Below are positions 11,998 to 22,480 of a DNA stretch of 64,000 nt, piece by piece. Location of the stretch: contig JAHBMJ010000245.1 of NCBI GenBank assembly GCA_018398765.1, forward strand, positions 62,001 through 126,000, given 5' to 3'. The DNA comes from Chromera velia. Taxonomy: Eukaryota > Sar > Chromeraceae. The position numbers and the translations under genes were made by a program. The notes under the pieces were generated by a model that was not told where the DNA came from, did not search any database, and saw only the letters and a program-made list of their open reading frames with translations. Position 1 is the stretch's first letter, and every line of letters starts with the position of its first letter.

Positions 11998-12469
11998 ATG
12001 GCTGACCTTTCCGAGAAGAGCAAGAAGCCCAGGTGCGTGGCGGCGCCTCCTGCATAGGCCAAATGCATGGTGCAGTCTATACCGCATCTATCTGCCTCTT
12101 GACACTACTTTATTGCAGCGAATGTAGTCCCTCTTGTTGCTTGGTGTGGAATTTTCACCCTCCGTCTGTACATCAACACCTCCATCTGTTTCGTTTGCTT
12201 ACTACATTTCCGCCTCTTTCTTTGAATGTGTGCATGTCCAGGTATTTTGGTTTGTGGGGATGAGGGAGGGAGAGAGGGGGTAGGAGAGTGAAACCATTTT
12301 TGTTTATGGTTTTGTTTGTCCATTTTTCAGGAGGGGGGCTTGCAAGGACGAGGAAGGAAGGCAAGGGGGGCAAAGCGAGGGAAGAGCAGGACAAGGATCG
12401 TCGAAACGAGGGGGGATTTTGTCGACTCGAGGAGAATGCAGTACACGCACTGAGACGTCCAGAATTTGA
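11998..12469 (+). CDS. Possible small two-exon gene, unknown function
   Basis: An ATG at 11998 opens MADLSEKSKKPR. The frame meets a good donor (AG|GTGCGT after 12032) and can join an acceptor at 12330 (TTTTTCAG) to continue to a TGA at 12467-12469, giving about 57 residues rich in Lys, Arg, Gly, Glu and Ser. I see no known domain. The start context and splice sites are plausible, but the second exon has low complexity and other frames are equally open. It may be an artefact or only the first exon of a different gene. Confidence 0.25.
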
Positions 12470-12530
12470 ACATGTAATCTTGAATTTCATAATAGTAGTA
12501 GATTTGAAGGAAACTTTGGTGTATGTTGTA

Positions 12531-12923
12531 CTACCCTAGGCGACAAAATTATTGAATAAAATTTTTAAGTTTGGCGAAGTTTCATTTTTGGGGACGACAT
12601 TGGATCAAGCTCCCTTCTTTGAAAGTTTTGGAGCCAGTGTGTTACTGGTGTGATGCTAGGGCTGTATTGGCTCATCTTTGCCTATATAACTACTATTGAA
12701 ACCAATACAGCCAATTTGAGACCCTTAGGGTCGTTCGCGGTGTGTAAAAAACATATTTTCATAAGGTTGATAGCAAATAGATATAGAATAGCCTTGACAC
12801 AGTAACAAAATAAAACCATTTTAAAAACAATTTAATTAAAAGTATTGTTTCCTTCTTTGCTCTATCTCTTTAACTTTTTTGTATCACTTAAATTTTATTC
12901 AATAATTTTGTTGTCTAGGGTAG
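12531..12923. mobile_element. MITE with about 35-bp terminal inverted repeats and TA duplication
   Basis: The left end begins CTACCCTAGGCGACAAAAT and the right end is its near-exact reverse complement (…ATTTTGTTGTCTAGGGTAG). The arms match for about 35 bases with two or three differences. TA flanks both ends (12529-12530 and 12924-12925), the target duplication typical of Tc1/mariner-type elements. The interior is 393 bp long with no coding frame. It holds a second hairpin, GGCTGTATTGG at 12660-12670 with its complement at 12702-12712. Confidence 0.8.
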
Positions 12924-12925
12924 TA

Positions 12926-13789
12926 AGCCTGTGCCGTACCCCCTTTTGGGTGGAGTCCCGGTGGGCCTGGTCTGCTTTTTGTGCATGCTTGTCGAGGTAG
13001 CTTAACTTCAAATGATCAAAGGGCCCTCGGATAGGGGCACTTCAAAAAAATAAAAAACATTTATCATATCAGAAATCATCCAATCATGACTCCAGTTCTT
13101 TGTAGCATAGCACCCTACTAGTAGATACCATCGCAAGCCAGCCGGCCTAGCAGCCAGCCGGAGAGACCTAGTTTATATAGCCTTTAACTACTGGTTAGTA
13201 GTGAATCCTAGAGTAAATCTTAAATTATATGTAGTAGTCACGGTTACATCCATTTGTTACATGATTTGTAACTTCAATTCAATTGTGACTTAAACCCTGA
13301 CTTTACATGTTATGAAAATATTATTCAATACTAGTAAAAGTCTGGTATAATAATATTAATAAGTATGATATAGTGTTTGATCGATTTGCTAATACATAGT
13401 ACATCGATTGTCTAGTCGATCAGTCTGCCGGGCTAGCTGCCAGGCAGTGCTAGCCTAGCTGACAGTCGATCTAGGTTTCAGCTTGCCACTTTCAATAAAA
13501 AATACTGACTTCTGGCTTAGCTTCTGGCTAGACTTCTAGTAGCATGAGTGTATAGACTAAGCTTCAAGTTTAACTGACTGGGTCTGACCCCGTGAGTCCA
13601 CATTATTTTAATGGTCTCTGTCAACTCGCGGACATTCGGCTAATTCGGCATTGGGGGGCAATTTGGGGTGGGAGGTCAATCCTCCGAGCACTAGTCTGAG
13701 CATAAATCCCAATCCCAATCCTAATTATATAATAAAGTCTTATACTGAAGTTATACATGTAGTAAACTAGCAGATATAGTAAATTTACT

Positions 13790-13790
<1 letters not shown>
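12926..13790. other. AT-rich intergenic region; no gene seen
   Basis: This stretch contains no reading frame of note. It has short repeats of CTTCTGGCT and TAGCTAG type near 13430-13550 and includes one copy of a dispersed repeat (13629-13727). Confidence 0.6.
13629..13727 (+). repeat. Dispersed repeat, copy 1
   Basis: GGACATTCGG, then CGGCATTGGGG, GGAGGTCAATCCTCCGAG and a run of CCCAATCC/CCTAAT motifs. The same order is found in reverse complement at 62819-62884, with gaps. The two copies share about 60 alignable bases. Confidence 0.6.
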
Positions 13791-13841
<51 letters not shown>

Positions 13842-13956
13842 CTGATTGATTGATTGATTGATTGATGGATTGAATGATTGATTGATTGATTCAATTTGAT
13901 TGATTGATTGATTGATCGATCAGATTGAATCGTGATTGAATCAGATTGATTGATTG
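13791..13956. repeat. (ATTG)n tetranucleotide array
   Basis: About 40 near-perfect TGAT/ATTG tetranucleotides with scattered substitutions. The Asn/Gln/Ser/Ile frame on the minus strand is a product of the repeat. Confidence 0.95.
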
Positions 13957-14033
13957 CATGATAGGTTCCGCAGTAGGCAGCGGCAGCGACAGGAACCTGG
14001 CTGCGCAGATTGTTGACGACCTGCGGAGAGTAG

Positions 14034-14200
14034 GAAGGAAGGAAGGGAGGGAGGGAGGAAAGAAGGAAGAAAGGGAAGCCGGAAGGGAAGTAAGGAAGGA
14101 AGGAACAAAAGAAGGAACAAAGCAACGAAGGAATCAACAGAGAAAGGAACGAAGAGAGGAACGAACGGATGAAGGAAGCGAAGCTACAAGGAGGCAGACC
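14034..14200. repeat. Purine-rich GGAA/GAAG stretch
   Basis: Imperfect GGAA, GAAC and GAAG tetranucleotides for about 165 bases, without a coding signal. Confidence 0.7.
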
Positions 14201-14287
14201 CCACCGGCCTATGACAGCCTAATTCATCGACTCGGAGAAGGATGGTGGAACACAAATTAAGAGAAAGAGAGAGAGAAAACCGAGTAC

Positions 14288-16739
14288 CTGGAGGTGTCGA
14301 TGAATGGCATCGAGCACGATCGTCAAAGAGATGTCGTCCTTCTCTCTCTGCATTTGCCACTCAGTCCGCTTTCGGCGTTCTTCCTCTTTCTTGTCCTCCT
14401 CCTCCGACCCTGGCCCCCCTCCTCTTCTTGCCCTTTCGGGACTTGCATGTTCTCTCCCGCCTGAGGGCCACCTTGCGCTGGCGCCCCGCTGTCTCCCCCC
14501 GTCTCCGGCCTTTCCACCCTCCTCCCACCCTGCTCCCTCGAGAGGGTGTTCAGGAGTCCCAGTTGGTCCATCAGCTCCCTGATCGGCCTGCGGCCATTCA
14601 AGCAGTACGGACGGAAATGTGAAAAGCGCAGAAGGAAAAAATGACCATGCATCCAAACATACATTCCGACCGATCTTTCGAGGTTGTCTATCCCTCCCAG
14701 CCACGAAATGATGACAAATGGAAGCGCACGACATTGATTTGCTTATCACTCAGCCACATTTCCAGACGCATATCATTTGGCATACGGTGACTGGAAAAGC
14801 GATGACTTTGGTATACAACGCCTGCATAGAGACTCGTAAATCGACCAGGCAAGACACCTTGGCGCTGCAGGCAAGGCTGCTGACTGACTGGTGCCTTCGC
14901 TCCGCGATCTCACGGATGCGACTCTCCACTCTCTCTCCCTCCGAAGGTGCCTGAGATATGCAGGAGACAGGGGCCAGAAACCGAAGTTATCCTACGGCGA
15001 GCCTAGACGGCGAGCAGTCTTCTCCATGCATGTGTGCAGGTCAAAACGCAATCATACGGGTAGAGGACAAGAGGGGTTGGCTTTGACAGAACAGAGCGAA
15101 AACCAAAGTGGAGAAAATTGAAGCCCAGAGCCGCCCCGGAAGACGTCACTATCTGGTGAGTGCAAAGTTGTATGGGCGACAACAAACGGCATTTTAATGC
15201 CGATAGGAATTCTGTTTGCATGAGGAAAGAGAGGGCCCTCATGTGTTGCAAAAAGCGGATCGAAATGAGACGTGCCTGACGCGACAAAAAACTGACTTCC
15301 ACCTGCTGTTCCCCTCCAAAGTGCGAGAAAGGAAAGGGTGGAACTACGTAAAAGAGCGCCGATCGCTCAGGCGTCTGCAGTGTGGTCACACAATTGGACG
15401 TAAAATTTGTGCGCAAAAACAAGGAAGTAGAGAGAAAAGTTTAAGCGCAGCATGAAAGGCAGAGGATAAAAAGGAGCCAACTGATGACGGTGTATTGTAA
15501 GCTTCTCTCAAGTGTGTGAGTCAAACCATTAGGCTTTCGCGCATGGACACGTGCTGCCACTGCCAAATTTCCCGAAGTCGGCAATCGATGAACCCCCCCT
15601 CTGCAGACCCCAAAAAAGTTACTCACCTCTCAAAGAGGGAACCGTGTGAAGTACTGAGAGAGGTCCATCCCCAAGTCCGATGGCGTTCCCCCCGACGGGA
15701 CGCCATGTTCCCTTGCAAGAACCTCCCTCCAGATGCGACGATGCCCGCCACATTCCCTCTCAGCCTCTTCGGCGTGTGGAAGGGCAGCTGTGGAGAGGGA
15801 GGATATCCCCCCTCTGCTGCAGCATCCGAGTCTCCCCCCTCTCCCTCGTCGATTTCCTCGCCCCTCTTCTCACCGCCCTCTCCTTTCCTGTCGTCGTCCT
15901 CATTCGTCTGCTTGCCCCCCTCCTCACCCTTCCAGCCGTCTCCGTTGGTCTCTCTGTCTGTTTCCTTCTCACCCATCTTCTCTCTCCCCCCTTCTGCGCC
16001 ATCCTCCCCGCTATTGCCTCCATCTCCTTCAAAACGCTCGCCCCCCCATCGTCATCCCCGTCGCCTCCCTCTCCACCAAAAAGCCTCTGCAGTTCTTGCA
16101 GAAGGGCCGAAACGGCCTCCCAGGCACTCTCCTTCCCCTCTGCTGCGAGCATCAAGGGCTCCCTGGTGGCCTCCTTCTGTCCCGCAGGCAGAAATTCCGA
16201 CCCGATCACCGCTGCTGCCCGCGGATTTCCCGGAGGGAACACAAGGACAGCCCCAAAATTCTTACTGGGGAGACGCTTGAACACTCTCTCCACTCCCTTC
16301 AACTCCCCCCGCTTGCACATCTCCTCCGATGCGACAAACAGAGACGGGAACTTCTTCGACTTTTTGGAGAAAAGTGCTGCAGACAGATGCAAACAAGCAT
16401 ATCTCTTCAAAGACTTGCAGCTCAATTTCGTCTTCTTATCAGCAGGCGCGCAATGAGAATCATGTGCGGATCGACACCTCAAGGTGTATCTGAGTGGGAA
16501 AAAAATTTAAACTCAAGTTGACCTCTGGCGTCACAGCCACTTCTCAAAATTCCTGCACACATGTCAATGAAAAGCCCCAAATGGAGCAGCTGACCGATGA
16601 TTCTTCCCGGCTCAAACCTCCCCAGCTGCAGTAGCCCCTTGCACTGCGGTCCCTCGTAAAGATAAAAAGGAGCCCGCTCCCCTGGCTGGAGGAGACGGGC
16701 TTTGCTCACAGACAGGACACAATAAAAAAAAATCTGCAA
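14288..16739 (-). CDS. Unrecognised multi-exon gene with charged C-terminal coiled region
   Basis: At least three exons are supported. The largest runs from about 16465 to 15627 and ends at a clear GTGAGT donor. It codes a block around KKFPSLFVASEE, FKRLPSKNFGAVLVFPPGNP and IGSEFLPAGQKE, then an acidic Gly/Glu-rich tail. Exon 14950-14889 (SEGERVESRIREIAERRH) joins in phase to 14587-14288 (PIRELMDQLGLLNTLSRE), ending in a Glu/Arg/Lys helix (QMQREKDDISLTIVLDAIHR) before a GTACTC donor. A candidate upstream exon lies at 16739-16510. Reading through needs a frame change at G runs (16041-16047 and 14414-14419), and the phase between the first two exons does not match, so an exon is missing or the assembly has errors. 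The terminal exons were not found. I see no known domain. Confidence 0.45.
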
Positions 16740-17557
16740 TTCCAGCTCTGGTCTGAACTTCGGCGACCCCCCCTTTCACCACCCCACGGGAGAGAGGGAA
16801 AGATACGAACACGACCACTCAGTCTGGTCCCCTTCCTGGACTTGCAACAATGCGCTACTGCAGTTTTGTTCCCATAAAGGGAAGCTCGTCAGGCGCTTTT
16901 GTTGATTGAACCTGATTGAAACTGTTAGAACAAACAATTGCAAGCTTACACCGAGGTGATTGACCGTGTCAATCAGATGCTTGAAAGCAGAAAACAAGAA
17001 CAGCCATGACTGTCATTGACTGACTGCATGAGCAAAAATATATATCTGTATTGCAAAATTCAGCGCAAATTAAATAAATTGATTTAATTGCATACGCAAA
17101 TTAAATCGATTAATTCAATTATGCATGCTATATGAGCTCGCGGCTTGCCCTACACCCCCCGCTAGCAATGTTGAGCATGCATACCTGCGCCCGATCAAAA
17201 ATTAAACGCGTATACGCGTCATGAAACGTACTGTTGCTTCAAAGAACAACAGTTCCGAGTCCTCCAAACAGTTCCTAATTGTTGGACGGAAACATCAGAC
17301 AGCCCTGGCCATTGCACCCTTCGCCGAAGCATGAGGTTCGGTGTCAGTCACTGTCGTAAAATTTGGCAGTAAGTCTTTCAATTTGAGACACAGGACGGAA
17401 ACTTTGCGCAGTGCATTGGTTGAGTTCGTGTCTTTCCAGTCCTGTCAACTAAGATCGATCCACCCTTCTTTCCACTGCTTTCGAACCAGTGCGACTGGTC
17501 GCACACTTCTGGTTCTTCTGTGTTGACAGCTCTTTTGTTTTTCTTGAAAGATCCGCC

Positions 17558-18487
17558 ATGGATCCAAACAACGAGACTGCTTTGAGGAAGCAGTGGACCA
17601 CCCTCTTCAAACAGGCTGTTGATGAGGACAGTTGGGGGCAGGTGGTGGAAGCTCAGGAACATTATGTGAAGCTTGGAGGTCTAATCACAGCAAAAAGCTC
17701 CGCCATGCAGAACGTGGCATCTGCAGATAGAGACCTGATGAACAGACTCGCCCTCTGTCTGAGCGCACGGGCCAAGGTGTTGAGATCTACAGCAGAAGCT
17801 ACAGAGAAGGACATATCCCATGCAGACATGAAACTGCTCAGTCCGTTCTTCGAAAAGCTTTTTGTCCCCAGCGCAGGCGACACCAAAATCCCCATACCCT
17901 CGTCAAAGTACGAGTCCGCCCCTCCCTGCAAGCCCGTTGCGGTCGGCATTGTATTGTCGGGAGATGACGATGAGCCCGTAGCCACGGGGGGGGGGGCGAC
18001 CCAGATGCCAGCAGAGAGCGTCATCAAAGCGGCAAAGTCCGTGGGAGGAACATTAGTAGCGGTGCGCATTGACCGCATAGGCTTGAAAGACGCGCAGGTT
18101 TACATCAACCCCACGATGACCGTCATCGTTGCAGATCAACTGGGTACCTCCCTAGACACGCAAGACACACCAGTAGCAGTCGAGAAGAGAGTGAACCATG
18201 TTGTGTTCAACAATACGGTGTATCTTCGTGTGTCTTTGGAGCAGATGCAGAAGGAGGGGTGTGGGATTTTCTTTGAATTTAAGCATTTCAAACCGAAGAA
18301 AAACAAGATGTCGGTCCGATGCTGGGCGTTTATGGAGATGGCCGAACTTCGAAAGGACGAGGAAATTGTCCTTGAAATCTACCACAAGCCGACTGATCTG
18401 AGAAAGAGAAGGTTGCGGCTCCATTCCGAGAAGGACCTGTTCCTTCACGTCTTCCCGACTTTTGTCAAAGGGGGGGGCGGAACATAG
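17558..18487 (+). CDS. AIDA: AIDA-like protein: N-terminal helical domain plus C-terminal C2 domain
   Basis: 309 residues in one uninterrupted exon, close to the length of animal AIDA (axin interactor, dorsalization-associated). The C-terminal half (about 165-300) follows the AIDA C2 pattern: IDRIGLKDAQVYINPTMTV, a conserved DTPVA, FFEFKHFKPKK, CWAFMEM, VLEIYHKPTDLRKRR and LFLHVF. The N-terminal 100 residues are helical (LRKQWTTLFKQAVDEDSWGQ). Family knowledge: the C2 domain binds phosphoinositide membranes and, in vertebrates, the protein inhibits axin-linked JNK signalling; that role is not implied here. The start is the ATG at 17558 (CCGCCATGG context). An acidic Gly-rich linker lies near residues 130-150. 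The TAG stop falls just after the end of the C2 fold. Confidence 0.93.
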   Translation: MDPNNETALRKQWTTLFKQAVDEDSWGQVVEAQEHYVKLGGLITAKSSAMQNVASADRDLMNRLALCLSARAKVLRSTAEATEKDISHADMKLLSPFFEKLFVPSAGDTKIPIPSSKYESAPPCKPVAVGIVLSGDDDEPVATGGGATQMPAESVIKAAKSVGGTLVAVRIDRIGLKDAQVYINPTMTVIVADQLGTSLDTQDTPVAVEKRVNHVVFNNTVYLRVSLEQMQKEGCGIFFEFKHFKPKKNKMSVRCWAFMEMAELRKDEEIVLEIYHKPTDLRKRRLRLHSEKDLFLHVFPTFVKGGGGT

Positions 18488-19037
18488 ACAGATGGACAGG
18501 TAGACGGACAGGCAAATAGAAGCTGGCAGACAGGGGGGTGGGCAGGAGGGTTGAGGCGATCCGAAAAGTGAGAAATCAGGAAGGAGAGAACTATTTTCTT
18601 ATTCTGTCTCTCTGTGACATCAGGTGTAGGAGAGATTGGTAGCAGTCTGTGTGGAGAGAATTAAGTGTTGATTCGGGAGGAGGTCTTTGTTCTCAGAAGG
18701 GCATGCAGGCCGCCCGGTGTTTGCTGCTGGGAATGGAGAGAGAACGTGCGGAAGTGGAGGGCTGTATGGCCAGATCAGATCTTGTCTCTCCGTTCCTCCT
18801 TCCTTCCACTCTGCCTTTCTTGTGCTTGTCCTGTTTGTTTATCGACTTAGGGCTGTCGGGATGCTGTCAGGCTGCCCTTCTGGAGTGGGAGGGACAGTCT
18901 GCATGTGTGCGGCCGACTCTGCCGACCTAATTCATCGAATCGCACGGTCGAGTCTGGCGGCACAATTGCAAATACGTACAGATAGGTAATCCTGTAAGCC
19001 TGTGGCTCGCCATTGTGCCCATTTTCTCTCTCTCNNN

Positions 19038-19095
<58 letters not shown>

Positions 19096-20239
19096 TATTA
19101 CCTAGATCCTAGTGTTAATCGAAATTCGAAATATAAGCTAAAATTATTAATTCATTGATTGATTGATTCGTTCTGCGCTAGGCCTTTCTAATTGAAAAAT
19201 ATAATAAAAATATTTAGTTTTTACTAGTAGTTTTAAGTTAGAATTAGTATTTAGTTGAAAATCATTCAGACAGTCTGAGTTCAAGTAACTTAGTTGAGAG
19301 TGCATCAAACAGGTCTAGAAAGAGGTTTATCATAATTTATTGTCAGGCCCAGATAATTATAAACTGTAGTTATGAACCGCATCTAGCTAAGTACTACAGC
19401 TACTGCTACATAGCAACTCAATTTAAGTCAATGCCATAAAATACATAGCAACTCAAGATTGACAACCAATATATCAACCATATTTAAAACTCCACTAGCA
19501 GCTCAGGACGAGCTACAACTATAGATCTTGAATCACATTCTAAGTCAGTATAAAATTAAATTATTATTAATTATAATACCAAAGTTGTGGTGGTACATAT
19601 TAATTATACATAACAGGAAAGTTTATAAAATAAAGGCAGTTTGGCGGGGAGCAAATGATCTCCTCACTATTCTTTTTCAGCCTGGGGTGAAATTGATTAG
19701 AACTCGATCAATCACACAGGCTGACTATCTGCCAGGCAATGTCGATCATCACTGCCATGTTTTTTCATATTGGATCAACAAAGTCAACAAACCTTTCTTC
19801 AACCAGTTGTCTATGCATACAGGTAGAGGAAAAAGGGGATGGAAGAGAGAGATATTAATAGTAGAAAGCGATGATGAGAGAGCATCTCAAACTTGATCAG
19901 TCGATTGATTGATCCCTCCAGCTCTCCCTGAGTGTTTATGAGATTGGTGCTGTGAATCAGCACTTCCGTTGGAGCCACTTACCCAGTGTCCCCTTTCTGC
20001 CCCACTGCTTCCCCGTCCCCCTTTTCTGTTAATAAAATCGTCCAACAATTCATCATCAGACCTGTCGAAAAGTGCGGCTGCTGATTTGCACGCACCACTA
20101 CAGCAGCATCAGTTGGAATCATTCGCGCCATGCAAATTCAAAATCCTCTCCCGATTTTTACAACAGTGTCTCGATCGAGGAAGCATGCATGTGCGCACTT
20201 ATTCACAATCCGTGTACCCCCCCTCCCTCCCCCCCCACT
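18488..20239. other. Intergenic between convergent genes; (GT)n and AT-rich sequence
   Basis: 18488-19000 is probably the AIDA 3' region. A (GT)n microsatellite runs from 19039 to 19087, preceded by three Ns. Bases 19100-19900 are AT-rich. A plus-strand frame at 19528-19896 without an ATG-based start or recognisable domain was not accepted as a gene. 19900-20239 is likely the 3' UTR of the minus-strand giant gene. Confidence 0.6.
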
Positions 20240-22344
20240 TCACTTCATGCGATCTGGATTTATGCGAATGCCCCCCCCTGCATACTCCGCTTGTTGCAAA
20301 TCCTCCCCTGCCTCCAGTCGGGCATTCAGACCTTTGTTCACCCCACTCTTCTGAGCAGCCATTGAGGACCCAGCCAAACGAGAGGCCATGCGGAAGACGT
20401 TCGGAGACGCCCCCCCACCTGACCCCGGCACTGCCAACCCCCCGCCCCCGCCGTCTCGCTTGGGAGACGGCGCCAGCCTCGAGCCGCTCGGACTGAGGCC
20501 AGCAGGGCCCCTGCCCTCAGGCGCTCTGAGGGACGACGTGGGGTTCCTCCCGACGCCCCCTCCGAGGGCCTTTGAGTCCGGCTGTTGATCCTTCGGGAGG
20601 CTGGAGAGGACGTGGCCGAGACGGTGGATCAGAACGACCACCTGCAGGCAAAGACGGGGATGAGTTAACGTTATTGGAATACATCACTATGAGGTGAGAG
20701 AACGCAGAGAGGATAAATCGGGACAATGCAAGCAAGGGAAAAGTGAAGAAAGGATGGGAAGAAAAAGAGCCGCCCCAATGAGAAGGGGAGAGGAACAGAA
20801 GAGATCTGAAGAGAAGGGAAATAGATAAACGATCTGATTGAAGATGCTGACTTGATCGAGTGCCTGGACGGCTTCGGTGACTTCTTTTCCGATTTCCTCT
20901 TTTGACAATGACGCATCGACAGGAAGTTCGGGCTCTTTGGAGTCGTCGAATGTGAACAGCTCTCTGATGTTCGAGGAGATAGTTCGGACTCGTGTGTTCA
21001 ACTCATCCTGCTTCTTTTCCCTCCATTCCTCCTTCTCCTTCTCTGCTTGTCGTCTGGCTTCCTCGGCCTGTGCCAATTTCTCCTTCTCTCTGTTTTCCTT
21101 CCTCGCCCTGACAATTGAGGCTGCCTGTTCCAAATCATCATCCTCGCTCATCACATCGACGTCCATCTGCATAGAAGCCATGGTGGAACGCCGTCGCGTG
21201 ATGGCTCTCTGCTTCTCGTCAAGGTCCTTCTCCGCTCTCTCCAACTTCTTTCGTGCCATCAACATCGCCACCTGCCCTGCTGCCTTCAGCTTGCTGCCGA
21301 GCATGGACGATTTTCCCGTCTCTGACAGGGGGGCACCCTCCTTGAGGGCCTGACTCTGCGCGGCTTCGTACTCCTCCTGCCGTCTCCTGACCTCGTCCTG
21401 CTTCTCCTTGAGGTCCTTCATCATCTGCGTGCGTCAGTGGGAGGGGGGGGGNNNNNNNNNNNNNNNNNNNNNNGGGGGGGGGGGGGGGGCATGTGTAAAA
21501 AAATCGACTGCTGTTGTGTTGCAATTTGTTTTTCGTCTGAAATTCTTTTGTATGCGATATTGGCTTTTGTTTGCATGCCGGCCTTCGTCTACATCAGGAA
21601 AAGCAGAATAGAGGTAAAGAATCAAAATCTGGGGGAGGACAGAGAGAAAGCGGTTCAAGTGCAAAATCCTGCGTTTAGATCAAAGGACCGCAGAAGTGTG
21701 AATAAAGCAAATGGAATATATGGGCATATCAGAATATGAAGAAGAGGGGGAAGGGAAGGATGAAAAAGGAAGAAGAAAAGTGTAGAATGTACCTACCTCT
21801 TCCTGCATTTTCTGCATTCTCTTTTTCTTTTTCTGGTTCAACTTCTCCTGCATCCTCCGCATCTGCAGTTGCCTCTCGATGTCGAGTCTTCTCTCGAGTT
21901 CCTGAATCTCAGAGTCGTGTCTGTCCATAATATTCTTCCTGATAACTGCTGCTTCCTCTCCGTCACCTTTTCGGAATCTCTCCATCCTTCTCTTTTGCAG
22001 CTCTTGTCTCTGCTGTTTCAATCTCTCTTTTGTCTCCTTCATCTTTGCTTCTGCAGCTTCTCTCACGCGTTTCCGCTCTTCTGCGAGCTTTGCCTGCAGT
22101 GCCCTCTCCCTCTCCTCAATCTTCTTTTGCGCCTCCTCCTCCTTCTCCTCGTACTCTCTTTGGAGCACGCTGAAGTGCTCCTCCATCACCTTCGCCTGTT
22201 CCCTCTGGAGGGACGCGAGCTTCTGTTTCTCCAACTCGAGAACTTCATGCCAAGAGGAGGCGAAGTCACTGCCCTCGTCGATAAACTTTTGGGCCATTTC
22301 TGTAGGGAGTGTGAATGGAGGGGATTGTGAGGAGAGGAAGGAAA

Positions 22345-22380
<36 letters not shown>

Positions 22381-22413
22381 ACACTCACATTCACATTCAC
22401 ATTCACACTCACA

Positions 22414-22480
<67 letters not shown>

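Noticed and set aside
13751-14137. Minus-strand frame rich in Asn/Gln/Ser/Ile
   Set aside because: Product of the ATTG tetranucleotide array.
15003-15422. Minus-strand 139-residue frame
   Set aside because: No coding character; it lies where an intron of the 14.3-16.7 kb gene is expected, although a small missing exon may be hidden here.
19528-19896. Plus-strand 122-residue frame in AT-rich DNA
   Set aside because: No recognisable domain, an AT-driven composition and no splice or start evidence.
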